A stretch of 64,000 nucleotides of DNA from CAIKMD01 sp035552195 (GCA_035552195.1 DASZLU010000034.1:42945-106944), one strand, 5' to 3'; positions 50,237 to 60,368 are shown, numbered from the stretch's first letter. Translations and numbers: made by a program. The notes: generated from the sequence alone by a model not told the origin.

Positions 50237-52276
50237 TTATTCGAGGCGCAGATCTTCGCTGGACACCCGGCTGTCGGCGTCCATCACCGAGAGGCGCGCG
50301 AAGCCGGGCCCGTCCGGGGTCCAAGACATCACGACGCCGACCGGCGGCACCGGCAGCGGCACACCATCGACCATCCAGCGATAAGGCGGCCTGCCACCAC
50401 TCACTTCGAGCGCGACTGGAAGGATCTTGCCGTCGTCCTGCGCGACATCGATGGTCGCACCGGCGGGCGGATAGACGATGCGCGGCCCGGCGGAACCGCC
50501 GAGCAACGGTGCATCGAGCGGGATGAAATGGCGCAGCGATGGCGCGAGATGGGTCGCCTCGACCGGCTGCCGTGAGCGATGCGAGACGTGCGGTGGCTCT
50601 GAAGGCAGTAGGTCGAATATCTTGAAGAGCAACGGTGCGGCCGTGTTGATGCCGAAAGCACCGGGCCTTGGCGTGCCCTCGGCACGGCCAACCCAAACCC
50701 CGACCGTATAGCGATCGGAATAGCCGAGCGCCCAAGCATCGCGGAAGCCGTACGATGTGCCGGTCTTGTATGCGACAGCACGCGGCTGCGAGGCCGCGAC
50801 GCCTGCCGGCCGCGGCGTATCGCGCAGGATGTCGCCGATATCGTGCGCCGAGGATACGGTCATCAGTGCCGTGCTGGTACCGAGCGGATCGCCGCGCAGC
50901 AGACGCAACGGCGCGACCTGGCCGTCATTCGCGAGACCGACATAGAGCTTCGTCATGTCCTCGAGGCTGATCGCGAGGCCGCCGAGCGCCACCGGCAAAC
51001 CCGGCCCGGCATCGCGCCTCGGCAAGGCAATCATGGCCCCGCTTTGCGTTAAGCCCGCGACCAGCCGAGCGGGACCGACGCGATCCAGTATCTCGACCGC
51101 GGGCAGGTTGTAGGATTGCTGCAAAGCTTGACGCGCCGTCACTGTGCCATGGAAATCGCGATCGAAATTGCGCGGCGCGTAATTGCCGATGCGCAGCGGC
51201 ACGTCGTCGATCAAGGTGTCGGGGACGATCACCGCATCGTCGAAAGCGAGGCCATAGATGAACGGTTTCAGCGCCGAACCTGGCGAGCGGTGCGCGCGCA
51301 CCAGGTCGACCATGCCAAAGCTGCCGAAATAATCGCTACTGCCGAGATAGGCGAGAATCGCGCGATCGCTGTTGCGCACCACCAGCGCCGCGAGATTGGC
51401 GTCGCTGCCGAGCCAGGGCTGTTCGCGCGTCGCCAGCGCCTCGACCGATTTCTGCAAGCCAGCATCGAGCGTCGTCTCGATGGGGCCAGGCTGCAACGCC
51501 AACCGCTCGGCGAGATGAGGCGCGAACGCCGGCAACGCGTGTCGTGCGAAGGCGATGGCCGCGCTGGCCTCCGGTCCCGTGCGATCGAGAACATGCGTCG
51601 CAGCGGCCAACGCCCGGTCTGGGTGACGGTCTGGGCGGAGATGTGTCGGGCTCTGCGGCAGCGCGACAAGCAACGCCGCCTCCGCGTCAGTGAGTTGGTT
51701 CGGCTCGTGCTGGAAATAACTGAGCGAGGCGGCCCGCACGCCCTCGAGATTGCCGCCGAACGGTGCGAGCGTCAGATACATCGCCAGGATGTCGCGCTTG
51801 CTGTAATGCAGCTCGAGTTGCATCGCGCGGGCCGCCTCGATCACCTTGCCGGTGAAATCACGCCGATGCGGCATCAAGAGCCGCGCGACCTGCATGGTAA
51901 GGGTCGAGCCACCCGAAACCACATGGCCATGCGCCGCGAGTTGTCCGACGGCGCGCACCACCGCGAGCGGATCGACACCGGGATGATGCCAGAAACGGCG
52001 ATCTTCTTTCGCCAGCAGCATCGCGAGATAACGCGGGCTGACATCTTCGGGCATTGCGGCAAGGCGATATTTCCCATCGTCGGTAAGCGCGATATTCAAC
52101 GTCGTTCCGTGCGCATCGCGCAGCTCGACCGAGCGATCGGCATAGCGCGAGAGGTCCGGCGGGAACGTGTGGTCGAGCGCGGTAAGCGCGCCCGCGATCA
52201 GCGCGGCCGTGCCAAGCGACACAACACCGAGGCGCAAGAGCCGCTCACCGCGCATCGGCCGTCGTCTCGCCGGCAT
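50237..52276 (-). CDS. pbpC: Penicillin-binding protein 1C
   Basis: 679 residues. The frame opens at 52276 and an alternative ATG is at 52255; both overlap the upstream gene end. One N-terminal membrane segment (LRLGVVSLGTAALIAGALTA). Transglycosylase domain: LLAKEDRRFWHHPGVDPLAV (catalytic Glu), GGSTLTMQVARLLMPHRRDF and LYLTLAPFGG-like MYLTLAPFGGNLEGV. Transpeptidase domain: HRSPGSALKPFIYG (active Ser and Lys), SYN near 390 and KTGTSYGFRDAWA. A C-terminal BiPBP_C domain covers about 595-679. It polymerises and cross-links peptidoglycan in the periplasm. It is coupled to the alpha-2-macroglobulin gene, the classic pbpC-yfhM pair. Confidence 0.96.
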   Translation of the reverse strand: MPARRRPMRGERLLRLGVVSLGTAALIAGALTALDHTFPPDLSRYADRSVELRDAHGTTLNIALTDDGKYRLAAMPEDVSPRYLAMLLAKEDRRFWHHPGVDPLAVVRAVGQLAAHGHVVSGGSTLTMQVARLLMPHRRDFTGKVIEAARAMQLELHYSKRDILAMYLTLAPFGGNLEGVRAASLSYFQHEPNQLTDAEAALLVALPQSPTHLRPDRHPDRALAAATHVLDRTGPEASAAIAFARHALPAFAPHLAERLALQPGPIETTLDAGLQKSVEALATREQPWLGSDANLAALVVRNSDRAILAYLGSSDYFGSFGMVDLVRAHRSPGSALKPFIYGLAFDDAVIVPDTLIDDVPLRIGNYAPRNFDRDFHGTVTARQALQQSYNLPAVEILDRVGPARLVAGLTQSGAMIALPRRDAGPGLPVALGGLAISLEDMTKLYVGLANDGQVAPLRLLRGDPLGTSTALMTVSSAHDIGDILRDTPRPAGVAASQPRAVAYKTGTSYGFRDAWALGYSDRYTVGVWVGRAEGTPRPGAFGINTAAPLLFKIFDLLPSEPPHVSHRSRQPVEATHLAPSLRHFIPLDAPLLGGSAGPRIVYPPAGATIDVAQDDGKILPVALEVSGGRPPYRWMVDGVPLPVPPVGVVMSWTPDGPGFARLSVMDADSRVSSEDLRLE

Positions 52277-55200
52277 CGCTGCGCGCCATCACGCCGGGGC
52301 GATACATGTCTTCGATCTCCGCCTCCGGCAGCACGAAATGGCCCGGCGTGACGACCCGCACGACATAGGCGACGTGATAATCGGCCGGATCGAGCGACTT
52401 CTGCGCAGAATCGACATCGCGACTGACATAGCGCCCATTGCCTTCACGATTGAGATTGAAAGCGGCGACGAAGCGATCGTCGCGCGCCTCGATCGTGCTC
52501 GCTTTGGTCAAGGCGCCGAGGAAGGAATATGTCTCCTCACGCGTGACCAGCGCCTCGATCTCCCAGCCGGCGGGCAACATATCGACCAGTGCGGTGCGAT
52601 GCGGATCGCGATCCGCGGCACGACCGGCGAGCGAAACAATCAGCCGATCGTTCTGCTTCAGATGCGCCGGATCGAGCGGCTGGCCGTCGAGCGTGAAGTA
52701 GTGCTTGCTGATCGTGTAGCCTGCCGCCATCGCCGCCGGCGCGGTCAGCGGTGCGCCGCGAATGACGAGCGTGCGCCAGACATCGCGCGCGCCGCTGTTC
52801 TCGACCGTATAGCCCGCCGCGATCTCATCGTTGCTCGGCGCAAGTGCCAGCGGCAGCGTGATGTTGTCGCGTCTTTGGCCGTTGATCGTCAACGACACGG
52901 CGTTCGTGTTCTTGCCGAGCGCGAAGGCGGCGCGCAGCAGCCAGGCTTTCTCTTGCGTGTTGAGATGGTCGGCATAGGAGGCATCGACATTGCGCAGATG
53001 TTGGATCAGCGCGACCGCCGTGTCGGTCTCGCCCGCTTCGGCGGCGATCGCCGCCAGCGCTGCCCGGTCGCGGATCGGTGTCGCATAGAAGATGTCGAAC
53101 CACCAATGCGGATAGAGGTGCTCGTAGGCGTCGTTGTCGAGATTGGCCGACGCGAGCGCAAAGGTCTGCATCGCGCGCGCATGGTCATGCATCAGGGCCA
53201 GCGCGCCGGCGAGATAGCCGAGGCTCATCGGATCCGCGACGGTGTCATTGGTTCGACCGCCGCTCCAATGCACCGACGCGGCCGTGATATCGTCGGCCGT
53301 CCCCTGCCAGACGAGCGCGTCATGCATGCGCCGCAGCTCGCCGAGATCGGCGCGGCCCGCGCGTGCCAGCACGAAGGCGGCATAGGCATGGGTCGCGGAT
53401 GCGCTCTGCGCGTAGTAGCCCTGATTGTTCTGGTCGAGTCGGCGCGTCGCCTGTTGGATGTAATTGTAGCTACGCTGCAAGGCGCCATCGGGCACGATGA
53501 AGCCGGCTTCCTTGGCGTGAACCAAAAAGTCGAGCGCGTAAACGTTGAGCCAGGGCGAGGCCTCGCCGTCACCGGCACGCCAAAGGCCGAACTCGCCACT
53601 GGCGTCCTCGCGATCGAGGATGGTGTTGATCGCGTTCTGCACCCGGTCGGCAACGGGTTTCTCTTGCGGCACGCGGCCAAGCAGCGCCGGATCCTTGAAA
53701 TAGATCAACGGGAAAGCGACCGACGCCATCTGCTCGGTGCAGCCGAAGGGATATTGATAGAGCGATTGCAGCAGGCTCGGCACGTCGATACCGGCGAAAC
53801 CCGAATAGCCGAGGCTGACCGTCACGCTGCCCGGAACGAACGGTTTGAGCTTGTCCGCCTCGAGCTGGTAGCTCGTCCCATGCGCCTGCAACGCCGTGTC
53901 CTCGATGGTGATCGGGTAATGCGGCGAGCGCACCGCGATCTGCCATTTGCGATGGACCTCATAGCCGTTTGGTCCGGTCAGATCGGCGCTGATCGAGGCA
54001 ACGCCCTCATTCTTGCCGATCAGCGTCACGGCATCGCTTTTGTGCTCGCCGGCGCCCAGCGAATAATCGAGGGCGTGATCGAAAGCGATCTCGGCCGCGC
54101 CGCTGCTCTTCAGCGTGAGGTGATAGGCGCCGGCAACGCCATCGGTGTTGGTGAGCTGGAGCGCGAGCCGCGCGCTGTCGCCGGGCGCGAGGAAGCGCGG
54201 CAGCGACAGATCGGCGATCACCGGATCGCGTACGATCAGCTTGCCCTCGCCACGGCCGACAGCATTGGCGCTATAGGCTACGGCCATCAGCCGAAGCTGG
54301 CCCTCGAAATCGGGGACGTCGAGCATCACGCGCGCCGTGCCGTTGGCGGCGACGCGCACCGGCCCCGAGAACAGCGCGACCGTGCGTGTGCTGACGACGG
54401 GCAGTGGCGCGCCGCCAATCGCCGCGTCGCCACCTTCGCGCAGCCGACCGAGCGCGGCGCTGTTGTCGAGCAAGCGCCCGTAATCGTCACGGATATCGAT
54501 ACCCAGCCGGCGCTTGCCGAAGAAGAAATCGGCCGGATCGGGTGTCTTGAAGCGGGTGAGTTGCAGGATCCCCTCATCGACCGCGGCCAGAGTTACATAG
54601 ACGGGCTCCGTGGTTTTCGCCCCGGTGAGTTTCAGCGGCACGGCGATTTGCTGGCGCGGAATCGTTTTTTCCGGCGCGCCGATCGCGACGCTCAGTGTAT
54701 GCGGCTTGGCATCGATGCTGAGCCAGGCGACGCCGACCGCACGTACCGGATCGCGCGGCCGCCCCTGATCGAGCGGGCGATAGAGCGACAGCACCGCATA
54801 GGCGCCCGCGCCCCAATCCGCGCCAACCTTCACATCGAACACGGCTCCGCCTTTCGGCACGGTGACGGCGCGCGTCTCGAACACGCGGTCGCCGGCGATG
54901 GTGAGCTCGGCCTTACCGGCGAAAGGCGCGTCGACATGGATGCGCGCGGTCGCGCCGGGCTGATAACCGGCTTTCTGCACCGTGACCTTCACCTGATCCG
55001 GCGTGTCGGCGGATTCGGCAGTCTCGCGCCAGCCCGCCTGGAAGCGCACGCTGGTCGCAACCTGCGTCGCGGGATCGTCGACGATGAGGCGGTAATAGCC
55101 CCAATCGACGCGCTGGTTTAGCGTCGCGACGTTGTCACCGACATCGACCGTGCCCGACGCCTCGGGATGATCGACGACATGGTAGAGCCAGACCCACTCG

Positions 55201-57245
55201 TTGTTGCCGCCGTGGAACCAGTCATAGACGCGGTTCTCGCGGACGAGGCGCCATTCGAGCCCGGTATGCGCGGTCGGCTTACCGGCGGCGTCGAAAACGC
55301 GGATATCGAACAACGCTTGTTTGCCTTCCTCCGCTCGGCCATCGGCGAAGCGCGGCTTGATGCCGATGAGCAGAGGCTGCGTGCGGATCGGCAGCTCGAT
55401 CTGATCTTGCACGATACGGCCGCCCGGATCGAAGAGACCAGCGGTGAGAACGCCTTTGAGCGGCGCGTTCGCGACCTTCGGCGCTTTCACCACATCGTCG
55501 ATTTTGGTGCGTCCCTGCTCGTCCGCATTCGGCAGGCTGAGTTTCTGGACGTCGTCCTCGACCGTGTCTTCGACTAAACCGAATTGATAATCCTTCGCCC
55601 CCGGCACGGGGTTGAGATCGCGGGTGATGCGGAGCTCTGCCTCGCCTGTTAGTCCGGCGGCCGGCGCACCGTAGAGAAATGCGCCGTCGACCGTCGCGGC
55701 GATTGGCTCGCCCGGACGGAGCACCGGCGTCGTCGCGTTGAGCGTGACCTTAAGCTGCTGCGGCACGAAATCTTCGACATCGAATTGGACGCGGCCGATC
55801 GCATTGCCCGAGGGGTCGATATAGGCCTCGAGGCTCCAGAGCCCGCGCGGCGCGGTTGCGCTCAAGGAAATCGAGCGGTGAAAGCCGCCCACCGGCTGTG
55901 CTGCCATAGCGAAGCGATTGGCTTCGACGCCGTCGGGCCGGCGCAGCACCAGGGTCAGCCCCATGTTGGGAACGGCGCGGCCGGTGCGATCGCGCAGCAA
56001 GGTCATCACCTCGACGGACTGACCCGGACGATAGACGCCGCGCTCGGTATAAAGAAAAGCCTCGACTGCGCCCGCCGCCGCGCGTCCGGAGACGCCGCGA
56101 TCCGAAAGATCGAAGGCGGCGCGGTTGAGATTGAGAATCGCGAAATCCCCCCCCGCCGCGCCGTAAGCGACAACGTTGGCCGCGGCGCTCGCGCCTTTGC
56201 CGCGCATCAGGCCGGGCGCGAAGACAAAATGTCCGCCTGCGCCGGTCGCGCCCTGGCCGAGCACATCTTGGCCGGTCGCGATCAGCGACAGCTTGATATC
56301 GGACAACGGCTCGGCCGAAGCGAGCGATCGGGCGAAAACATGCAGCCCGTCCGAGCCCGAGACCGCGGTCAGGGCGATATCCGTCGAGACCACCCAATGC
56401 GCCGCGATCGGCTCCCAGAGCTGGCCGAAATTATCGTTGTCATCGTTTGCGGCGCTGGTGTTGAAGAATTTCTCCGGCAGCGCATGCGCGGCATCCTCGG
56501 CAACGATGAGATAGGCGCCGACTTGGCCCGGCTTGACGGCGTCGCCGAGCGGAAAGGCGGTTTCGACCGTGCGATTGTGATCCGGATGGACCTCCATCGT
56601 GCCGGACCAAACCAGGCTAAGGCTGCCCCGCAGCATATCGTGGAGCTGATAACGGTTGAGCGATTGGCTGCTCAGCACCTTCGCGCGGTAATCGAAACGC
56701 GACGCGCCGCCGAGCTGGCTCGGCAACAGCTTGTCGCTCATCCGCAGCACATGAATTTTGACGCTTCCGACATTGACGGTCTGGATCGCGATGCCTTTGC
56801 CCTCGGCGCGCGGCAGGATGAAACCGTCGCCCGAGACCGCGACGAGGGGCGCGCGGTCGCCGAGCGTTACCGGCACGGTCTCATCCGCCGCGATTCGTGC
56901 GCCCGACTTGGCGGGCAAACCCTGGCGCAGCGTGATCCTGTAATCGGTTCCGTAAGCGAGACCGCCGAGGCAGAGATCGCTGCCGCTGGCGCGGAGCGAC
57001 GGCGTCAATGCCGGCTCGACGGCAACGTAATCGCTGTAATGCGCCTCGGCACGGCTATCGAGCGTCTCGCTGAAATGAAAGCAGGCTTCGGTGATGTCGC
57101 TGCTGGCGTTGATCGTCACATGTTGAAAGATGAGCGGCGGCTTCGCGGCGTCGGCGGCGTACGACGACGTCGACAGCCCCGGGCAAAGCGCGAGAAGGAG
57201 GGAGAAAAAGGCCGCACGAATCCATTGCGATGATGAAGACCGCAT
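52245..57245 (-). CDS. Bacterial alpha-2-macroglobulin (YfhM/MagD type)
   Basis: 1666 residues with an N-terminal signal (AAFFSLLLALCPGLSTSSYA). MG domains and a TED thioester domain; the thioester motif CTEQ is intact in LYQYPFGCTEQMASVAF, with the Cys at residue 1169. Other family landmarks are TERGVYRPGQSVEVMTLLRD near 405, FVPQQLKVTLNATTPVLRPG, the bait-region neighbourhood before 600, YVTLAAVDEGILQLTRFKTP and LMAVAYSANAVGRGEGKLIV. It is thought to trap foreign proteases in the periplasm when the cell wall is breached, while PBP1C repairs the wall. The stop overlaps pbpC by 32 bases. The lipoprotein Cys of E. coli YfhM is not clearly present, so it may be soluble. Confidence 0.95.
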   Translation of the reverse strand: MRSSSSQWIRAAFFSLLLALCPGLSTSSYAADAAKPPLIFQHVTINASSDITEACFHFSETLDSRAEAHYSDYVAVEPALTPSLRASGSDLCLGGLAYGTDYRITLRQGLPAKSGARIAADETVPVTLGDRAPLVAVSGDGFILPRAEGKGIAIQTVNVGSVKIHVLRMSDKLLPSQLGGASRFDYRAKVLSSQSLNRYQLHDMLRGSLSLVWSGTMEVHPDHNRTVETAFPLGDAVKPGQVGAYLIVAEDAAHALPEKFFNTSAANDDNDNFGQLWEPIAAHWVVSTDIALTAVSGSDGLHVFARSLASAEPLSDIKLSLIATGQDVLGQGATGAGGHFVFAPGLMRGKGASAAANVVAYGAAGGDFAILNLNRAAFDLSDRGVSGRAAAGAVEAFLYTERGVYRPGQSVEVMTLLRDRTGRAVPNMGLTLVLRRPDGVEANRFAMAAQPVGGFHRSISLSATAPRGLWSLEAYIDPSGNAIGRVQFDVEDFVPQQLKVTLNATTPVLRPGEPIAATVDGAFLYGAPAAGLTGEAELRITRDLNPVPGAKDYQFGLVEDTVEDDVQKLSLPNADEQGRTKIDDVVKAPKVANAPLKGVLTAGLFDPGGRIVQDQIELPIRTQPLLIGIKPRFADGRAEEGKQALFDIRVFDAAGKPTAHTGLEWRLVRENRVYDWFHGGNNEWVWLYHVVDHPEASGTVDVGDNVATLNQRVDWGYYRLIVDDPATQVATSVRFQAGWRETAESADTPDQVKVTVQKAGYQPGATARIHVDAPFAGKAELTIAGDRVFETRAVTVPKGGAVFDVKVGADWGAGAYAVLSLYRPLDQGRPRDPVRAVGVAWLSIDAKPHTLSVAIGAPEKTIPRQQIAVPLKLTGAKTTEPVYVTLAAVDEGILQLTRFKTPDPADFFFGKRRLGIDIRDDYGRLLDNSAALGRLREGGDAAIGGAPLPVVSTRTVALFSGPVRVAANGTARVMLDVPDFEGQLRLMAVAYSANAVGRGEGKLIVRDPVIADLSLPRFLAPGDSARLALQLTNTDGVAGAYHLTLKSSGAAEIAFDHALDYSLGAGEHKSDAVTLIGKNEGVASISADLTGPNGYEVHRKWQIAVRSPHYPITIEDTALQAHGTSYQLEADKLKPFVPGSVTVSLGYSGFAGIDVPSLLQSLYQYPFGCTEQMASVAFPLIYFKDPALLGRVPQEKPVADRVQNAINTILDREDASGEFGLWRAGDGEASPWLNVYALDFLVHAKEAGFIVPDGALQRSYNYIQQATRRLDQNNQGYYAQSASATHAYAAFVLARAGRADLGELRRMHDALVWQGTADDITAASVHWSGGRTNDTVADPMSLGYLAGALALMHDHARAMQTFALASANLDNDAYEHLYPHWWFDIFYATPIRDRAALAAIAAEAGETDTAVALIQHLRNVDASYADHLNTQEKAWLLRAAFALGKNTNAVSLTINGQRRDNITLPLALAPSNDEIAAGYTVENSGARDVWRTLVIRGAPLTAPAAMAAGYTISKHYFTLDGQPLDPAHLKQNDRLIVSLAGRAADRDPHRTALVDMLPAGWEIEALVTREETYSFLGALTKASTIEARDDRFVAAFNLNREGNGRYVSRDVDSAQKSLDPADYHVAYVVRVVTPGHFVLPEAEIEDMYRPGVMARSDAGETTADAR

Positions 57246-57436
57246 TTTATTTCTCGTCCGGTAAAGTGATTAACTCAGAGTGATCGGCGTGGGGTGATCA
57301 GCGGCGCGCAATCTACGCCTCTTTCATCCGCAGGAGACATGCATTTAACGGATGACGATAGCCACGTGCTCTGACACAAACGCGGGCGTCGCGACAGAAC
57401 GCACACCGCGCGTTCATCCGACGAGGCTAAACAGGT

Positions 57437-58477
57437 TCACCGCGCCGTCGGCATCAATCCTTCGAGGCGCGGCGCGACGTCGGTCATGAAGCGGCGCATC
57501 GATGTCGCGCGCTGCTCGTTCGTGCCCCAGTCCTTGCCGGTGACGAGAAGCAGCGTGCCGAAGCCGCCGGTCTTTTCGTAGAATTCGCGCAGCAGCTCGT
57601 AGACGCGTTCGGGCGGACCGACCATCAGCACGCCGCGGTCGATGAGCAGCTCCGGCGTCACGTCCTCGATCGTGCCGCCCTGCGGGATATGCGCGTCGAG
57701 GCGCCGGCCGGAGCGGATCGGCACCAGATCGGCGTTTTTTAGATCGCGCTTCGCCTGCTCGATCGAATCGGCGACATAAACGAAGCGCGACACGCGCATG
57801 CGATCGCGGCGCGGGGGATCGGCCGGGTTCGGGGTGTTGAGATAGGTCTGCATCATGCCGGCGATCTGATCGGCAGGATTGGTCCACGACATCAGCGGGA
57901 AGAAGCCCTTCTCGGCCGCGATCTCCAAGGTCGTATCGGTTCGCGCGCAGGCGATGCCGACATCGGGCCGCGGCAGTGTCAGCGGCTTGGGGATGATCTT
58001 CCAACCCTTGCCTTGCCAGACCTGGCCGTCCCAATCGAACGGCTCGGGCGAAGCCCACGCTTTGAGGATGATATCGATCGCCTCGCGCATCATCTCGCGC
58101 TGCGGCGCGGGCAGCTTGCCGCGCAACCCGCCACCATCGCCGATACCCAAGCCGAAACCGGCCATGTAGCGCCCGTCGGTCAGGTGATCGCAAACCGCCG
58201 CATCGGTCGCGACCTGCAGCGGATGGAAATAAGGCAAGGCGCGAATGCCCGGTCCCATCTTGATCCGCTTGGTCAACGCCGCGGCTTTGCAGATGAACGG
58301 GTCGGCCGAAGGCAATTGGTCGGGCGCGTGATAGGAAACGAAGACGCCATGCTCGCTGATCCAGGCTTCGTCGATGCCGAGCGCGTCGGCGAGGATGACC
58401 TCTTGCAGATCTTCCTCGTAGCTCGTCCGGGCGACGGCATTGCGCCGCTGACCGTTGGAAAAAAGCCCGAAACGCAT
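57437..58477 (-). CDS. LLM-class flavin-dependent oxidoreductase
   Basis: 346 residues (MRFGLFSNGQRRNAVARTSY). Bacterial luciferase-like TIM barrel: EEDLQEVILADALGIDEAWI, SEHGVFVSYHAPDQLPSADP, RIKMGPGIRALPYFHPLQVA, DHLTDGRYMAGFGLGIGDGG and PLMSWTNPADQIAGMMQTYL. It would use FMN or F420, supplied by a separate reductase, for an oxygenation or redox step; the substrate is unknown. It is divergent from a NitT/TauT-type binding protein (100-base gap), and this pairing is common where a sulfonate-like, pyrimidine-like or other organic solute is imported and oxidised. Confidence 0.9.
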   Translation of the reverse strand: MRFGLFSNGQRRNAVARTSYEEDLQEVILADALGIDEAWISEHGVFVSYHAPDQLPSADPFICKAAALTKRIKMGPGIRALPYFHPLQVATDAAVCDHLTDGRYMAGFGLGIGDGGGLRGKLPAPQREMMREAIDIILKAWASPEPFDWDGQVWQGKGWKIIPKPLTLPRPDVGIACARTDTTLEIAAEKGFFPLMSWTNPADQIAGMMQTYLNTPNPADPPRRDRMRVSRFVYVADSIEQAKRDLKNADLVPIRSGRRLDAHIPQGGTIEDVTPELLIDRGVLMVGPPERVYELLREFYEKTGGFGTLLLVTGKDWGTNEQRATSMRRFMTDVAPRLEGLMPTAR

Positions 58478-58577
58478 AGTTTTCGCCCCCTCGCCCGCTT
58501 ATAAAAGCGTTCTATCTCAAAGCCGTCTATTCGCAGGCAATTATAATCGAAGCCGGCGGTTCACGCGGGAGGAAGTC

Positions 58578-59579
58578 ATGGGCGATTACGCAATGAGAAA
58601 ATGGCGATTCAGAGGGGCTTTACTGGCCGCAGCGGGCGCCCTCGCGCTCGCCTTGCCCGCCCTTCTTGCCCGGCCCGCCCATGCGCTGGAAAAGCTGGTC
58701 GGCGGCATTGCCGGCCAGGTTTCGCCGACGACCTGGCCCTATTACGTCGCCCAGAACAAGGGCATGCTCGCGAAGCACGGCATGGAGTTCGACATTGTCT
58801 ATGGCCAGAGCGCGTCGAACATCCTCCAGCAGCTTGTCGGCGGCTCGGTCGATCTCGTCGTCAGTACCAGCATCAATGAGCCGATCCATGCCGCGGCCAA
58901 AGGCGCGCCGGTCGGCATCCTGCGGATCGTCGGCAAGGTGGCGCCCTATGCGGTCGACGCGCAGAAAGACGTCCATTCGCTGAAAGACCTCAAAGGCAAG
59001 ACCGTCGCCATCGGTGGCCTCACCGATATCACGCGGGTCTATTTCGAGCGTATGCTCGATCCCAACGGCATCCATTGGGGCGAGTACGACGCGATCACGG
59101 TTGGCTCGACCACGGGGCGCCTCGCCGCCCTCAGATCCGGCGCGGTCGCGGCGACCATGCTGCTGCCGCCTTACTCGTTCCAGGCCGAGGCGGCGGGCTT
59201 CAACAATATCGGTCTCGTCGTCGATTACGCGCCCGATCTGCCTTTCACCGCGACCGTGCTATCGCTCTCCTGGGCGGCCAAGCACCCCGAGCTCGCGAAA
59301 GGCATCAACGAGGCCTTCGATGAAGGTCTGAAGTGGCTCAACGATCCGGCCAACAAGGAAGAAGCGATCGGCATGCTCGTGAAGAGCAACCTCCCCGAGG
59401 CCGAGGTCCGGCAGAGCTATGATTTCATGCGCAAGATCGATTTCTGGGCGCACGACGACAAGGTCTCGCGCAAAGCGCTGCAGACACTCATCGACAGTAT
59501 GGCGACGATCGGCGACAAGGACGACGCCGTCGACTTCAACAAGCTGGTGATCCCCAACCTAACGCACGTTGTCGACTAG
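58578..59579 (+). CDS. Lone NitT/TauT-type ABC substrate-binding protein
   Basis: 333 residues from the ATG at 58578 with GGGAGGAAGTC upstream; a longer frame to 58455 has no such site. Signal peptide LLAAAGALALALPALLARPA ending near HALEK. Binding-protein fold with TWPYYVAQNKGMLAKHGMEF, SASNILQQLVGGSVDLVVST, LKDLKGKTVAIGGLTDITRV and GSTTGRLAALRSGAVAATML. No permease or ATPase is adjacent. It is divergent from the luciferase-like oxidoreductase, with which it may share a promoter region and substrate. Confidence 0.9.
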   Translation: MGDYAMRKWRFRGALLAAAGALALALPALLARPAHALEKLVGGIAGQVSPTTWPYYVAQNKGMLAKHGMEFDIVYGQSASNILQQLVGGSVDLVVSTSINEPIHAAAKGAPVGILRIVGKVAPYAVDAQKDVHSLKDLKGKTVAIGGLTDITRVYFERMLDPNGIHWGEYDAITVGSTTGRLAALRSGAVAATMLLPPYSFQAEAAGFNNIGLVVDYAPDLPFTATVLSLSWAAKHPELAKGINEAFDEGLKWLNDPANKEEAIGMLVKSNLPEAEVRQSYDFMRKIDFWAHDDKVSRKALQTLIDSMATIGDKDDAVDFNKLVIPNLTHVVD

Positions 59580-59596
59580 GCGGGATCGGCTATAGC

Positions 59597-60232
59597 CTAA
59601 TCGTCGCGACGATACGCCCGCAGGAACGCATCGACCGCGTGCTCGACCAACGCTTCCTGCTCGGTCTTGCCGATCTCGCCGGCATGGCCGAGCATCAAGC
59701 GCAAATGCACCGGGCCGCCGAGCGCGCCAACGAATTCGCCGGCAGCCAGCGCCGCGTCATCGACTTCGAGCACGCCGGCCGCATCCGCACGCTGGAGATA
59801 TTCGGTCAGCGCTTTCATCCGGATCGCCGGCCCGTTCTTGTAAAACGTGCGGCCGAGTTCGGGAAAGCGCGGGGTTTCTGCGATCACGATCCGGTACATC
59901 GCCGTACCTTCGGGCGATAACAGCAGCCCCACATGATCGCGCGCAAACCGCAGGAGAGCGGCGCGGATATCGGCCTCGTGCTCGAAGGCGGTATGCGCGG
60001 CGAGAAGCTGCTCCGCGCACGTCGCGGTAATGGCCGCGAACAGCTCCTCCTTGCTTTTGACGTGCGCATAGAGCGTCGCCTTCGATACGCCCGCTTCGCG
60101 CGCGATCGCGTCCATACTGGTCGCGCCGAACCCTTGCTCCAGGAACAGGCGCAGAGCCGCTTTCAGCACGGCCAGCTTCTTGGCCGGGACCGCTTTGGCG
60201 GCGGTGCATTCGCTCGGATCGAGTAATTCCAT
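59597..60232 (-). CDS. TetR-family repressor
   Basis: 211 residues; ATG at 60232 preceded by GAGCGAGGAACGCG, preferred to a frame reaching 60358 that would cross the operators. N-terminal helix-turn-helix: AALRLFLEQGFGATSMDAIA followed by REAGVSKATLYAHVKSKEEL. The C-terminal ligand/dimer domain resembles the AefR/AcrR type with the TetR_C motif FPELGRTFYKNGPAI. Two identical 17-base sites lie between it and the divergent 93-residue gene, so it most likely represses both itself and that gene. The inducer is unknown. Confidence 0.9.
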   Translation of the reverse strand: MELLDPSECTAAKAVPAKKLAVLKAALRLFLEQGFGATSMDAIAREAGVSKATLYAHVKSKEELFAAITATCAEQLLAAHTAFEHEADIRAALLRFARDHVGLLLSPEGTAMYRIVIAETPRFPELGRTFYKNGPAIRMKALTEYLQRADAAGVLEVDDAALAAGEFVGALGGPVHLRLMLGHAGEIGKTEQEALVEHAVDAFLRAYRRDD

Positions 60233-60314
60233 CGCGTTCCTCGCTCGGGGCTGCGGCCCTTCTCTAATTCCCTGCTCCAAAAATGGCCATTCTCTGCCGC
60301 CACCGCAAGAAAAA

Positions 60315-60331
60315 ACTGTACGGTTCAGTTT
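60315..60331. promoter_or_regulatory. TetR operator copy 1
   Basis: ACTGTACGGTTCAGTTT, an imperfect palindrome (ACTGNAC-GTNCAGT core) of the kind bound by AcrR/TetR repressors. A second exact copy lies 54 bases to the right. This copy is nearer the TetR start (83 bases) and lies just left of the TTGACC that could be the -35 element of the rightward promoter. Confidence 0.8.
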
Positions 60332-60368
60332 TTCCTTGACCTGAGGACGCGGCCGCATTAGCTTGTGT

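Noticed and set aside
52167..55121. A 984-codon plus-strand open frame
   Set aside because: Antisense to pbpC and the alpha-2-macroglobulin gene; no family resemblance and no ribosome-binding site.
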